A DNA stretch of 52,763 nucleotides from NCBI GenBank assembly GCA_024280215.1, contig JAJRQO010000033.1, forward strand, positions 1 to 52,763. The letters run 5' to 3'. Numbering within the stretch: position 1 is the stretch's first letter; each line of letters starts with the position of its first letter. This document shows, in pieces, positions 36,541 to 45,659 of this stretch. The stretch comes from Candidatus Zixiibacteriota bacterium. Lineage in GTDB: Bacteria > Zixibacteria > MSB-5A5 > GN15 > FEB-12. The notes beneath the pieces are model-generated. The model did no database searches. It was not told the DNA's origin and saw nothing but the letters and a program-made list of their open reading frames with translations. Both the position numbers and the translations under genes were made by a program.

Positions 36541-37713
36541 TTAGTTTACATTGATACCTTTTTGCAAAACACCTTCGTAAAATTCATTGCGGTAGCCATC
36601 TACAGGACGTAATTCATCTAACCAGCCCGCTTTATCATCACGGTGACAAACAAGCATCCGCTGTTCATCTTTTTGATGTTTGGCTCTATGATATTTCAGA
36701 TAGATATGTTTTTGGTCAACGCCAATGATTTCAATTTTACCTGACTCATGCGACATAGCAAACTTTAAACGCTTGGCAATACCAGAACATTTCTTTTTTG
36801 CTTCTTCGATTTTATGATAGGCTTCAACAATTGGAATCGAATATGGTTCATTGCCCGCAGTCGGACGACATTGGAATACATAATACTGAGAGATCCCCAT
36901 GTAGGAAAGTTCGTTCCATAATTCTGCCAGTACATCGGGATCATCTGAAACACCACGAATAATTGGATTCTGATTGACACAAACAACTCCAGCTTTCATC
37001 AGACGATGCAGCACTTCTTTTGCCTGTGAAGTTAGTTCACGGATATGATCAAAATGACACATCATGTAAATTCGTTTATCAGGGAGTGAGTATTTTTCAA
37101 ACATCTCAAAGAGAGATTCATCATTAAGAAATCTGAATGGATTAAATGCTGGCATCTTGGAACCGATACGAATAATTTTTACATGCTCTATCTCACGAAG
37201 CTCGGAAATAATTTTTTCAAGTTTTGGAGTTTTTAAAATCATCGGATCGCCACCAGTCAGCAAAACATTGTTCACTTCTTTGTGGTTACGAATATATTCG
37301 ATACCTGAAGACATATCATAGGTAATTTCATCGTTACCATTTATAAAGAGACGCTTACGAAAACAATAGCGACAATACGATGCACAGACTTCGTTGACTA
37401 ACAAAAGAACAGTAGTGCCATACTTGTGTTGCACACCCTTTTGAACAGTAATTTGTCCTTCATTGGATGCATCGAGCTTGCCCCACTCATTCAGTTCATT
37501 TTCATGAGGGATAATAAGTTTTCGAATTGGATCTTGTGGATCGTTCCAATCAATAAGATTGAGATAATAGTCATTTGCCCGAAAGACATATTTTTCGTTC
37601 ACTTTTTGCAGTTTTGCTTTTTCATCCGCAGAAAGTTGAGGGATCTTATCAATATTTAATATGAAACGAGCTTTTTGCCGTTTCTCAGGGGTATCTTTTT
37701 CTTGTTTGCCCAT
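36541..37713 (-). CDS. KamA-family radical SAM protein
   Basis: Radical SAM cluster motif C110-x3-C114-x2-C117 (CASYCRYCFRKRLF) followed by LLTGGDPM, the AdoMet GGE-like motif. Length 390 is close to lysine 2,3-aminomutases and EpmB. An ESGKIEIIG motif near 320 may supply the PLP lysine. Substrate unknown; other members act on lysine, glutamate or EF-P lysine, but no EF-P, epmA or lysine-degradation gene lies nearby. GAAAGGAAT precedes the ATG. It is monocistronic between two terminators or spacers. Confidence 0.85.
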   Translation of the reverse strand: MGKQEKDTPEKRQKARFILNIDKIPQLSADEKAKLQKVNEKYVFRANDYYLNLIDWNDPQDPIRKLIIPHENELNEWGKLDASNEGQITVQKGVQHKYGTTVLLLVNEVCASYCRYCFRKRLFINGNDEITYDMSSGIEYIRNHKEVNNVLLTGGDPMILKTPKLEKIISELREIEHVKIIRIGSKMPAFNPFRFLNDESLFEMFEKYSLPDKRIYMMCHFDHIRELTSQAKEVLHRLMKAGVVCVNQNPIIRGVSDDPDVLAELWNELSYMGISQYYVFQCRPTAGNEPYSIPIVEAYHKIEEAKKKCSGIAKRLKFAMSHESGKIEIIGVDQKHIYLKYHRAKHQKDEQRMLVCHRDDKAGWLDELRPVDGYRNEFYEGVLQKGINVN

Positions 37714-38241
37714 TGTAATTCCTTTCTATGTTCTGTGGAGTAATGCAAATCGGAAGATATGTATGACATATCGATACAGAAACAGATAAAATTTATACCG
37801 TCATTAGTTTCAAAATCTGATGTTGACGTAATTGTGTATCCGTAAAGTACGACAAATATCGCCTTTTGGCAAGCAGTCAATTTATATATTTTCAGAGACA
37901 GTGTAGGGTTCATCCTACACCATTGCTAAAATCCATTAAAAGACAATGACTTACGAAACCAGACCACTTCTACAATGTCCAGCGTTGTCCACTATAGGAT
38001 TAACTACTTGTTCCTATTTTTCACAAAATCGCTTTTTAAACTATACTATATATATCTACGTTTCAAAATTGAAAAATTGATAATAAAAAAGATATAAAAA
38101 AATCCGTTAAAAACAGATATTATGTTTGACAATACGTCAAAAACAAAAGTTATTGTCATTTCACAACGTACTGGTTTTTTACTTTATTAAATCAAGTGAC
38201 GTGCAAAAGAAAAATTTTTTTAACTGAGGGTTACTCATAGA
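37714..38241. other. Gene-free region between divergent genes
   Basis: About 530 bp between the divergent KamA-family and DUF2087 genes. No convincing gene is seen. It is very AT-rich near 38040-38130, a likely promoter zone for the plus-strand regulator. No repeat of the window's families is recognised here. Confidence 0.5.
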
Positions 38242-38721
38242 ATGGACTACTACGAAGGACTTATCAAAAATACAGAGTTTTTGACAACTGCCGAACTTGC
38301 AGAAAAACTTAAAATGAATGTACAAGTAATCACCCGAAAAGTACAATCGGGCGAAATTGAAGCGTATAAACTTGGCAAAGATTGGCGGATTCCTGAACAT
38401 GCAGTATTTATTTGGCTGGAATCTCATTCAAATAAAAATAAGAAATCAGGTAAGAAAGCTACTACTACTTCAAATATAGAACAATCAAAAATTAGAGAAG
38501 CTCTTCCTATTCAACCAAGTAAACGGAAATTTTTGTTGGAATATATATTGGCTCAGTTTGAAGCAAATAAGGAATATTCTGAATCTGATGTAAACCGTAC
38601 AATCAGTAAATTCCACGATGACTATTTGGCAGTACGTCAGGAGTTTCTCTCTGAAAATATGATGGAATTTTCATCGGGCTTATACCGTCGAAAAACTGAA
38701 TATCGTTTAGCTGATTTTTAG
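38242..38721 (+). CDS. Excisionase-type HTH + DUF2087 regulator
   Basis: Residues about 10-60 are a MerR/excisionase-type helix-turn-helix (TTAELAEKLKMNVQVITRKV, KLGKDWRIPEHAV). A polar linker follows (NKKSGKKATTTS). Residues 85-159 match DUF2087 (RKFLLEYILAQF, YSESDVNRTISKFHDDYLAVRQEFL, read in two parts, GLYRRKTEYRL), a domain usually fused to DNA-binding modules. A transcriptional regulator role is inferred. GAGGGTTACTCATAG precedes the ATG. Target unknown; it is transcribed toward the tRNA gene. Confidence 0.8.
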   Translation: MDYYEGLIKNTEFLTTAELAEKLKMNVQVITRKVQSGEIEAYKLGKDWRIPEHAVFIWLESHSNKNKKSGKKATTTSNIEQSKIREALPIQPSKRKFLLEYILAQFEANKEYSESDVNRTISKFHDDYLAVRQEFLSENMMEFSSGLYRRKTEYRLADF

Positions 38722-38885
38722 AGAATAGAATTATAAGAGTTCTGTCGGGTTCTAAAACCACAATGTGGATTTGTGACCTAACAAATCGTATTTACACTCC
38801 TCATAATTCGTTCTTGTGTTTTTACAGGTATTTATTACATTAGATATCTGTTCTGAGCAAATCAGAACAATTGATTGACCTTATC

Positions 38886-38971
38886 GGAGAGGTGGCAGAG
38901 TGGTCGAATGCGCACGCTTGGAAAGCGTGTATACTCACAAGGTATCCAGGGTTCGAATCCCTGCCTCTCCG
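38886..38971 (+). tRNA. tRNA-Ser(GGA)
   Basis: The acceptor stem GGAGAGG pairs with CCTCTCC at the end (discriminator G at 38971). The anticodon arm ACGCT TTGGAAA AGCGT-like has the GGA anticodon. A long variable arm (TATACTCACAAGGTATC) and a T arm CAGGG TTCGAAT CCCTG are present. These are class II serine tRNA features. CCA is not encoded. Reads UCC and UCU. Confidence 0.95.
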
Positions 38972-39240
38972 CTTATTAATATATGTTTTACTGTTTTGCA
39001 CAGCGGTGAAATATATTTTTGAAAATTTAGAGTAGTCTCACTTCGAGTAAAGTTCGACATCTATCCAATAGTTTTCCGCATATTTAGTAGGTTGAAGTCT
39101 GTTTTATCGCTTCATGCAGAGGCTAAATTTAGAAATGTTTTATAATTTAACTCACTTCAAAATTGATTAAATTTTATAATGAATCATACGTATTATAAAT
39201 GTGTGTAAATTTATATAATCTGTGAGAGTTGGTAAGTTTT

Positions 39241-40422
39241 ATGAAATGTTTAAAACTATTTATAGTTCTTCAACTATTTATTGTTCTTAATGTCATGGCT
39301 CAGTTTGATGATGCAAGTTGGAATGTTGTCTATCAAGAAAATTTTGATTCGAATTTTGTTGCTGTTGATGGACAAAAATTTAGTACAGACAACTGGTTGA
39401 TGATTCAGCTTCATAACGGAGGGACTATCAATATTACCAACGGTTACGCTCAACTCAACGCCGATGATTTTCAGATGGCGGGATTAATTCGTAGTACGAA
39501 TAGTTTACCGTCTGAATATAAACTCCGAACAAAAATTGGGTATATCAATTATGATTTAACAAACTATGAGCAAGCTGATTATGACAATCCTGCTTTTAAC
39601 ACTCATGGTGGGAACTATGAAAATGGGATGTATTTTCTGACAGTAACTAATGACACCTGTGTTGGTAATGAGTGTGCTGAATTATGGTGGCATTATCATC
39701 GCAAAATGGTAATTGATATTGACAATCATATCAATTCTGGCGGAGGAGAAACATTTCATCCGACCTATATGGTCTACATGGCACCTGAAACAAACTCGGG
39801 TGGGAACCTTCTCAGAACCTGGACTGGTAATGCGTGGGATTCATCCGCATGGAATTGGAATGTCGCCTATACTTACAGTGCGAATAGTTGGTACTATGCC
39901 GAACTTGAAAAACGAGCTGGGTTTATAACGCTACGACTCTATGATGAAAATAAAAATATTATTGAAGAAACTACCCCTGTGAGTTTTGATAAAGTATTTG
40001 CCATTAGTAACCCCTTGGAGTTTTTGTACGTAGGCGAACCACATACCGATGACTACGAAGGGAATGTTCGTATCGATGAAATCACTTTATTGAGTTATGA
40101 CTCTTTATCTACATCTGTCGGTGATGAAGCGAACGACTTGCCCGTTAGTTTTGTAATTTCACAAAACTATCCAAACCCATTTAACCCATCGACAACGATA
40201 GAGTATGCTTTACCAACTCGGACAAATATAAAAATCGAAATTTATAATCTACTTGGTCAAAATGTAAGAACGCTTGTAAACAAAGAGCAGTTAGCAGGTA
40301 ATCATAATGTAACATGGGATGGTAATAATAATTCTGGTCAAATGGTGACGAGTGGAATATATTTATATAAACTTACGACGCATGATTTTTCGAGTAGTAA
40401 GAAGATGTTATTGTTGAAATAA
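39241..40422 (+). CDS. Secreted protein with C-terminal Por/FlgD-Ig sorting domain
   Basis: ATG 39241 starts a signal peptide (MKCLKLFIVLQLFIVLNVMA, cleaved before QFDDASW). Residues about 25-290 form a concanavalin/LamG-like jelly-roll (NWLMIQLHNGGTINITNGYA; WWHYHRKMVIDID) of uncertain binding. After a linker, residues 305-393 are a FlgD-like Ig and type-A sorting domain: ISQNYPNPFNPSTTIEYALP, IEIYNLLGQNVRTLV, SGIYLYKL. These tails direct cargo to type IX-like secretion in FCB bacteria. No T9SS machinery is in the window. It is likely cotranscribed with the VOC gene 20 bases on. Confidence 0.85.
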   Translation: MKCLKLFIVLQLFIVLNVMAQFDDASWNVVYQENFDSNFVAVDGQKFSTDNWLMIQLHNGGTINITNGYAQLNADDFQMAGLIRSTNSLPSEYKLRTKIGYINYDLTNYEQADYDNPAFNTHGGNYENGMYFLTVTNDTCVGNECAELWWHYHRKMVIDIDNHINSGGGETFHPTYMVYMAPETNSGGNLLRTWTGNAWDSSAWNWNVAYTYSANSWYYAELEKRAGFITLRLYDENKNIIEETTPVSFDKVFAISNPLEFLYVGEPHTDDYEGNVRIDEITLLSYDSLSTSVGDEANDLPVSFVISQNYPNPFNPSTTIEYALPTRTNIKIEIYNLLGQNVRTLVNKEQLAGNHNVTWDGNNNSGQMVTSGIYLYKLTTHDFSSSKKMLLLK

Positions 40423-40444
40423 AAATTTGTTTATAGGAGTCAGT

Positions 40445-40828
40445 ATGTCTGAAAAAAACAATATTGGAACTGTCGGGTGGATTGATCTTACTGTACCAGA
40501 TGCGACAGCAGTGAGGGATTTTTACAAAACTGTGGTAGGTTGGAATCATTCCGATGTTTCGATGGGGGAGTATAGCGATTTTTGTATGATACCACCATCA
40601 TCGGAGAATCCTGTAAGTGGAATTTGTTACGCTCGGGGGAACAACAAAGATTTGCCACCTGTTTGGATGATTTATATTGTAGTTGAAGATTTAGAAAAAT
40701 CTTTAGCGAGTGTGAAAGAACTTGGAGGGGAGCTAACTTCAGAGATAAAAACAATTGCTGGACAGGGGAAATATTGTATTATCAAAGACCCTGCTGGAGC
40801 AATTTCGGCGTTGTATCAGGAAGAATAG
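40445..40828 (+). CDS. VOC (glyoxalase-like) family protein
   Basis: ATG 40445 has TAGGAG eight bases upstream; the frame continues upstream to 40427 but is weaker. The 127-residue product shows the vicinal-oxygen-chelate half-barrel: WIDLTVPDATAVRDFYKTVV and CIIKDPAGAISALYQ. Members bind divalent metals and act on diverse small substrates. The usual metal-site residues are not clear, so activity is uncertain. Confidence 0.82.
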   Translation: MSEKNNIGTVGWIDLTVPDATAVRDFYKTVVGWNHSDVSMGEYSDFCMIPPSSENPVSGICYARGNNKDLPPVWMIYIVVEDLEKSLASVKELGGELTSEIKTIAGQGKYCIIKDPAGAISALYQEE

Positions 40829-40885
40829 CAGAGAGATAGAATAATTAAGACACTCTAATGGGTATGCTGGTGAATTTATGTTTGT

Positions 40886-40932
40886 ATTTCAAGACCCTTC
40901 GACTTCGCTCAGGGTGACTTGAAAGACAAACA
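40886..40932. repeat. Partial core of the MITE-like element
   Basis: TTTCAAGACCCTTCGACTTC continues to CGCTCAGGGTGACTTGAAAG. It is the palindromic core seen in the elements at 8089 and 36220, without the TGTTGAAAAA ends. Confidence 0.7.
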
Positions 40933-40935
40933 CTC

Positions 40936-41823
40936 TTAGGCTACTTCAGTTTTTGGTTTGTCTACGATTTTTTGGCATTCTTCAGAACAACATTTGTTAA
41001 GACGTTCTTCGCATGCTAAACATGAGACGTAAAATAAATTACATACTACATTGCGACAGTTGCGTAATAAATCTGACGATGTACCGCATAGATGACAATT
41101 TGATACTGGTTCGCCCTCTGAGTTCATCGGAGAGACCATCCGTTTGTCAAAGACAAAGCATTTACCTTCCCATACAGATTGCTGATGTTCAATACCAAAT
41201 TGTATAATGCCTTGGTTGAGTTGGGAGACATCTTCGATGCCTTGTTCTTTTACAAAGGCGGTTGCTTTTTCGCACCTGACCCCGCCAGTGCAGTACATGA
41301 CAACTTTTTTATTTTTTAAATCATCCAAATTGACTTTATCAGTGAACTCTCGAAATGTTTGTAGGTTGACATGAGTGGCACCTTTAAACCGTCCGACTTC
41401 AAATTCATAATCATTGCGAGTGTCCAAAAGAACAACATTTTCTTTTAAGTTTCCATCGCTGTCGTATAGTTCTAAGAACTCTTCTGTAGTGAGATGTTTG
41501 CCAGTGTTTTTCAAATCAACATCATAATCAAAACGTACAATTTCATTTTTGACTTTTATTTTCATTTTTCTAAAAGGGTGTTCGCTGTAGGTTTCTTCTT
41601 CTTTAAAAAAGAGGTCTTTAAAATTCGGAATATCTTTTAGTCTTTTTCGTAGTGCATCAGTGTTTTCTCTGTTTGCTGATACTGAACCGTTGATGCCTTC
41701 TTGGCTGATTAAAATTGTCCCACGGAAATGTTCATGTATGCAAAACTCTTTGAGGTCAATTAGCAATTGCTGAGGGTCTTTAATTTCTGCGTATTTGTAA
41801 AATCCTAAAACTATCATTGTCAT
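40936..41823 (-). CDS. trhO: tRNA uridine(34) hydroxylase (rhodanese family)
   Basis: TrhO/YceA-type protein of 295 residues. The N-terminal domain (FYKYAEIKDPQQLLIDLKEF, GTILISQEGINGSVS) is followed by a rhodanese domain at about 120-215 with LLDTRNDYEFEVGRF and the catalytic Cys178 in MYCTGGVRCEKA. The C-terminal 45 residues hold eight or so cysteines (NCHLCG ... CNLFY ... CLACEERLNKCCSEEC), a zinc-binding tail typical of the family. The family forms 5-hydroxyuridine at tRNA position 34, using O2 and prephenate-independent chemistry. Confidence 0.9.
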   Translation of the reverse strand: MTMIVLGFYKYAEIKDPQQLLIDLKEFCIHEHFRGTILISQEGINGSVSANRENTDALRKRLKDIPNFKDLFFKEEETYSEHPFRKMKIKVKNEIVRFDYDVDLKNTGKHLTTEEFLELYDSDGNLKENVVLLDTRNDYEFEVGRFKGATHVNLQTFREFTDKVNLDDLKNKKVVMYCTGGVRCEKATAFVKEQGIEDVSQLNQGIIQFGIEHQQSVWEGKCFVFDKRMVSPMNSEGEPVSNCHLCGTSSDLLRNCRNVVCNLFYVSCLACEERLNKCCSEECQKIVDKPKTEVA

Positions 41824-41923
41824 TCTTTCATTATCAGTTAACTATTAAATTGAGACCTATATTATACATGATAAGTTGAAAATATACAAATACAAGATTG
41901 TCTTTTATAGTACAGAAAGTGGG

Positions 41924-43438
41924 TTAGTAGCTTTTTTCTTCGATACCTTTGATAAGGTCTTGAAAGATAAAGTGATGGAATGGCAAAAACATATACCAGT
42001 AGATATGTCCAAAAAAAGTGTGGGTATCGTAGTAGGCGGTGACTACTAATTTTTGTTTTTGTCCTTCGTTGACGATTTTGAATTCAAGCCAGGCTTTGCC
42101 AGGGATAAGCATTTCTGCTCGAAGCAGGAGGCGGCTATTTTGTTCGATTGCTTCTACCCGCCAGAAATCGATAACATCGTTGGCTTTGAGAGGGAAATAA
42201 TTTTTTCGACCACGTTGTGTTCCTACCCCCGTGAGGGTTCTATCAATTGCCCCTCTTAACCTCCACATCCAGCTTCCTTCAAACCAACCTTCACGACCAC
42301 CGATTTCGCAGATAGAATAAAAGAGAGAATTCGGTTTTTTTAAACTTTGAATTGAATAATTTGTAGAGTAAGTCGTTTCAAATTTGAGTTCCTTTAATTT
42401 GAGGGCAAGTTCATGGGCGGGTGGGAACGCATCAGACCAACGTGTGTACACTTTGTCCTGCTCTTCGCGAGTCATGGCACGAAGGGTCGACTCTTTAAAT
42501 GAGATAGTTTCAAAGGGGACATATTTTTTTATTGAATCATCCTGACAGACAACCTCATTTTTTAAACCTTGTATCAAGCATTGTGAAATCGCAAATGGAA
42601 CTGGAGTAATCATACTAACGCCATAGGCGTAAAGTGAAAGAGTTGGAATGGTGAAGGGAATGAAGATAACTTTTTTTTCAAGAATTGAGGCGGTAGTTTT
42701 GAGCATCTCAAGATAGGTAAGAATATCTTTGCCACCAATGTCAAATTGTTTTGATGCTGTTTCGGGAACTTCTAAAACACCAACGAGGTATTTGATGACA
42801 TCACGCACAGAAATCGGCTGGCATCTATTTTTTGTCCAATGGGGGGTGATGATAAAAGGAAGACGTTTGACAAGATGGTGCAGGATTTCATAGGAGGCAG
42901 AGCCTGAACCGATGATGATAGCGGCGTTTAAAATTGTAACGGGGACGGTACCTTTTTTGAGTTCTTCAGATACTTCGATACGGTTTCTTAGGTGTGATGA
43001 AAGGTTAGATGTTTTATCGCCAAGCCCACCGAGGTAGATGATTCGTTTGAGTCTATTTTTTTCAGCAGCCTTACGAAAATTTTGAGCGGCTTGTATATCG
43101 GCATCTTCAAATTCTTCTAATCCAAGTTGCATTGAATGAATTAGGTAATAGGCGGTGTCGATACCTACAAGAGCGTCGTTTAGTTGGTTGATGTCGAGCG
43201 CATCGGCTTCGATAACTTCGGTGTCGGGCCAGTCAGTTTTGTAAACATCTTCGTCGCCACGAACCATAAGGCGAATTTTGTACCCACGTGCAATAAGTTC
43301 GGGGATTAATCGTCCACCAATATAGCCTGATGCTCCTGTGATGAGTATCGTACCTAAATCAGAAATAGGTTTGGTCGGCAGGTCTTTGCAACGAAGTTCA
43401 TTTGGGGCAAAGGTTTTTGTTTTGAATTGTTCTGGCAT
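41924..43438 (-). CDS. SDR/NmrA-like epimerase fused to DUF2867
   Basis: ATG 43438 is chosen; the frame reaches 43492. The N-terminal Rossmann domain (about 27-290 from this start) has TILITGASGYIGGRLIPELI and conserved YLIHSM. The C-terminal half, about 350-500, is DUF2867: WFEGSWMWRLRGAIDRTLTG, RGRKNYFPL, DVIDFWRVEAIE, and LPFHHFIFQDLIKGIE. The fusion is widespread, and the role (possibly lipid or redox related) is unknown. It is encoded alone, 101 bases from trhO. Confidence 0.83.
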   Translation of the reverse strand: MPEQFKTKTFAPNELRCKDLPTKPISDLGTILITGASGYIGGRLIPELIARGYKIRLMVRGDEDVYKTDWPDTEVIEADALDINQLNDALVGIDTAYYLIHSMQLGLEEFEDADIQAAQNFRKAAEKNRLKRIIYLGGLGDKTSNLSSHLRNRIEVSEELKKGTVPVTILNAAIIIGSGSASYEILHHLVKRLPFIITPHWTKNRCQPISVRDVIKYLVGVLEVPETASKQFDIGGKDILTYLEMLKTTASILEKKVIFIPFTIPTLSLYAYGVSMITPVPFAISQCLIQGLKNEVVCQDDSIKKYVPFETISFKESTLRAMTREEQDKVYTRWSDAFPPAHELALKLKELKFETTYSTNYSIQSLKKPNSLFYSICEIGGREGWFEGSWMWRLRGAIDRTLTGVGTQRGRKNYFPLKANDVIDFWRVEAIEQNSRLLLRAEMLIPGKAWLEFKIVNEGQKQKLVVTAYYDTHTFFGHIYWYMFLPFHHFIFQDLIKGIEEKSY

Positions 43439-43583
43439 AAAGTTTTTTTCTTTTGTGTAATGATGAGTATATGATTCAAAAGATGACCTCAAATGTCAAG
43501 TTTAATCTCTTTTGATGTAGACAAAGACTTGACAAATTTTTGAAATATGTAATCTTTGCAGTAACTTAAAAATAGAGATGATT

Positions 43584-43931
43584 ATGATATTACAAATATT
43601 TGGTACGAAAAAATGTAAGGATTCGCAAAAAGCGGTACGTTTTTTTAAAGAGCGACGGATTAGTTTTCAATTTATTGATTTAAAAGAAAAAGCGGTCAGT
43701 CAGGGTGAGCTTAATTCTATAAAGAAGAATTATTATATTGAAGATATTATAGACAAATATTCAAAAACGTATGAAGATTTGAATTTGGAATATATCCAGC
43801 ATGATGTTGAAGAGATGTTATTGGAGCATCCTCTTCTGTTTGTCACGCCAATTCTTCGTTCTGATTTTGGAGCAATTGTCGGATATGATCAAGAGATGTG
43901 GAAAGAGCTTGCCGGTAAACTTAAAAAATAA
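43584..43931 (+). CDS. ArsC/Spx-family thioredoxin-fold protein
   Basis: This 115-residue protein starts at ATG 43584 (six bases after another ATG). Its N-terminus MILQIFGTKKCKDSQKAVRF has the family's single Cys followed by Ser at the position of the second, as in ArsC-type reductases. Then FFKERRISFQFIDLK and a TPILRSD motif near 90. Predicted small redox protein; arsenate reduction is not certain because no other ars gene is near. Its stop meets the stop of the convergent minus-strand gene. Confidence 0.75.
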   Translation: MILQIFGTKKCKDSQKAVRFFKERRISFQFIDLKEKAVSQGELNSIKKNYYIEDIIDKYSKTYEDLNLEYIQHDVEEMLLEHPLLFVTPILRSDFGAIVGYDQEMWKELAGKLKK

Positions 43932-44189
43932 TCAGAGACACCAAAGATTTTGCTCTAAGAAGCTGAGCATGTCAGAACGATTGGGAAACATGCTGTTTTG
44001 ATTGCTACGTTTTTCTTTTCGCTTTTCACTCAATGCGAGACCATCAATGATAAGGGTAGGGGATTCGACCTTTTTGTCAAATTCTGAATATTCTGCCAAG
44101 ACACCAGAGTCATCGAGATACTGCTTCACCGAGTCGCGTGCTTCTTTTTGTTTTGGGTCGTTGCTTGAAAAAATCAGTCCGATTTGCAT
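43932..44189 (-). CDS. Small thioredoxin-fold-like protein, 85 aa
   Basis: The start MQIGLIFSSND and the later SPTLIIDGLALSEK, with a cis-Pro-like pattern, suggest a glutaredoxin/thioredoxin-like fold, but no CxxC is present. GAGTATCAT precedes the start. It converges without gap on the ArsC-like gene. No family is named; a redox partner or decayed glutaredoxin is possible. Confidence 0.5.
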   Translation of the reverse strand: MQIGLIFSSNDPKQKEARDSVKQYLDDSGVLAEYSEFDKKVESPTLIIDGLALSEKRKEKRSNQNSMFPNRSDMLSFLEQNLWCL

Positions 44190-44352
44190 GATGATACTCC
44201 TTTTATTTCTCTCTGTATAATCTCAAGTTTAGTAATTAGAGTCAACAAGAACTATTATAAATATACAATATAAGTTAAAATTCTTGACAATCATTTCTGA
44301 GCTGTTTAATGTATAGGGAAGAATCTATTATAAATATATACAAGGAGAAACT

Positions 44353-44931
44353 ATGCATACCTTACCAGAATTACCATATCCAAAAGATGCCCTTCAGCCT
44401 CATATTTCCGAGGAGACAATTAATTATCATTATGGCAAACATCATAATGCCTATGTGACTAACTTGAACAAACTTATTGAAGGAACCGAGTTTGCGAGTA
44501 AGTCGCTTGAGGATATTATCAAAAGTTCAGAGGGTGGAATTTTTAACAATGCGGCACAGGTGTATAATCATACGTTTTATTGGAATTGTTTGTCACCAAA
44601 TGGTGGTGGTGTAGCATCGGGTCTGTTGGCAAAAGCTCTCATCGCACAGTTTGGTTCGCTTGAAAAATTTAGAGAAAAGTTTACGCAGACGGCGGCGACT
44701 CTGTTTGGTGCGGGCTGGTGCTGGCTTGTGAAAAAAGAGGATGGCACTTTGGATATTATGCAGACTTCAAATGCGGGTTGTCCATTGACCTATGGATGTA
44801 TGCCATTGTTGACAGTTGATGTGTGGGAGCATGCCTATTATGTAGATTACCGCAATGCGAGACCTGAGTATCTGAACCATTTTTGGTCGCTTGTCAATTG
44901 GGATTTTGCTAACAAAAATTTTGCGGGGTAG
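44353..44931 (+). CDS. sodB: Iron/manganese superoxide dismutase
   Basis: Metal ligands fall at H26, H73, D156 and H160, in YHYGKHHNAY, NHTFYWNCLSP and DVWEHAYYVDYRNARPEYL. Gln69 (AAQVYNHTFYW) and the lack of a Mn-type Gln146 region favour the iron form. The length of 192 is standard. ACAAGGAGAAAC gives a good ribosome-binding site. A possible promoter starts TTGACA at 44284 with a poor -10. It converts superoxide to oxygen and peroxide in the cytosol. The lipoprotein gene follows five bases on. Confidence 0.95.
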   Translation: MHTLPELPYPKDALQPHISEETINYHYGKHHNAYVTNLNKLIEGTEFASKSLEDIIKSSEGGIFNNAAQVYNHTFYWNCLSPNGGGVASGLLAKALIAQFGSLEKFREKFTQTAATLFGAGWCWLVKKEDGTLDIMQTSNAGCPLTYGCMPLLTVDVWEHAYYVDYRNARPEYLNHFWSLVNWDFANKNFAG

Positions 44932-44935
44932 GGAA

Positions 44936-45325
44936 ATGAAAAATATGATATTACTCTTCTTTCTTTGCTTTATTGCTTTAGGTTGTGCAATGAAACAGGT
45001 ACTTCCTAAAGAAATTGCAAAAGGTTCTATTGTTCAAAACGAAAGAGAATATTATATAGTTGTACCATCGAATTTTCAGACATCTAAGGGTGAAGTTCTA
45101 ATAACCTATCAAGGTTCAATTGAAAAATACCATTTATTTAGATCATGGGAGAAGATGGGTGTGAAGGATCATACTTCGTTTTTTGCGTTACGAAGAAATG
45201 ATTGTGTCATAGAAGATGAAGTCTTACTTACAAAAGATGAAGAATATATTAAAAAATGTAGTTTCCGACATGGGGTGCATGTTGAAGGAAAAATAGTTGT
45301 TAGTAAATGTGAAACGATTCATTAA
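44936..45325 (+). CDS. Small lipoprotein
   Basis: ATG 44936 has TAGGGAA upstream; the frame upstream overlaps sodB but lacks a start signal. The signal sequence MKNMILLFFLCFIALGCAMK has lipobox ALGC (Cys17). The mature part of about 110 residues has LITYQGSIEKYHLF and a few Cys (DC, KC, KC) but no known domain. The end (VSKCETIH) is polar. Probably outer-membrane-anchored; cotranscribed with sodB. Confidence 0.7.
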   Translation: MKNMILLFFLCFIALGCAMKQVLPKEIAKGSIVQNEREYYIVVPSNFQTSKGEVLITYQGSIEKYHLFRSWEKMGVKDHTSFFALRRNDCVIEDEVLLTKDEEYIKKCSFRHGVHVEGKIVVSKCETIH

Positions 45326-45474
45326 ATTTGTCTTTATAATAAAGTGAAAAAACTGGATTCCTGTGTTCGCAGGAAAGGGGTTGCGGAGAGTTTGAAAGCC
45401 TACTAATAGACTGTAAAAGTTTGTCGGGTTTCTTTCAATTATATTTTTTGGAATCGGAACACCGACCTACAAAC

Positions 45475-45512
45475 AAAAAAAAGCAGTAGTGTGATTTTTC
45501 ACTCTACTGCTT
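45475..45512 (-). terminator. norZ terminator
   Basis: On the minus strand, AAGCAGTAGAGTGA, a short A-rich loop, then TCACACTACTGCTT, is followed by TTTTTTG. It is 148 bases after the norZ stop. Confidence 0.75.
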
Positions 45513-45620
45513 CTGTATAAACAACAACATAATAAGATGAAACTAAAACAATATGTGGGGGCAGACGATGACATCGTAACTACAGGTACGTCTTTCGCCT
45601 GCTGAGTATATATAAATAAG

Positions 45621-45641
45621 TCGGAACCACAGGGGTTCCGA
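45621..45641. repeat. Hairpin repeat with CCTAC tail
   Basis: TCGGAACC acagg GGTTCCGA followed by CCTACAAAA. The same core and tail are seen at 9479-9503. It lies 20 bases after the norZ stop on the minus strand. Confidence 0.6.
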
Positions 45642-45659
45642 CCTACAAAATACTAACAA

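Larger units (their letters stand above)
45326..45659. other. Repeat-containing spacer before norZ terminator region
   Basis: About 330 bp without genes. It holds a CCTGTG ttcg CAGG hairpin near 45360-45373 (GGATTCC repeat type), the minus-strand terminator at 45475-45512, an imperfect GGCAGACG/CGTCT repeat near 45558-45600, and TCGGAACC acagg GGTTCCGA at 45621-45641. Confidence 0.55.

Noticed and set aside
37656-37913. 85-codon minus-strand frame upstream of the KamA-family gene
   Set aside because: It overlaps the 5' end of a confident gene in another frame, without start signals.
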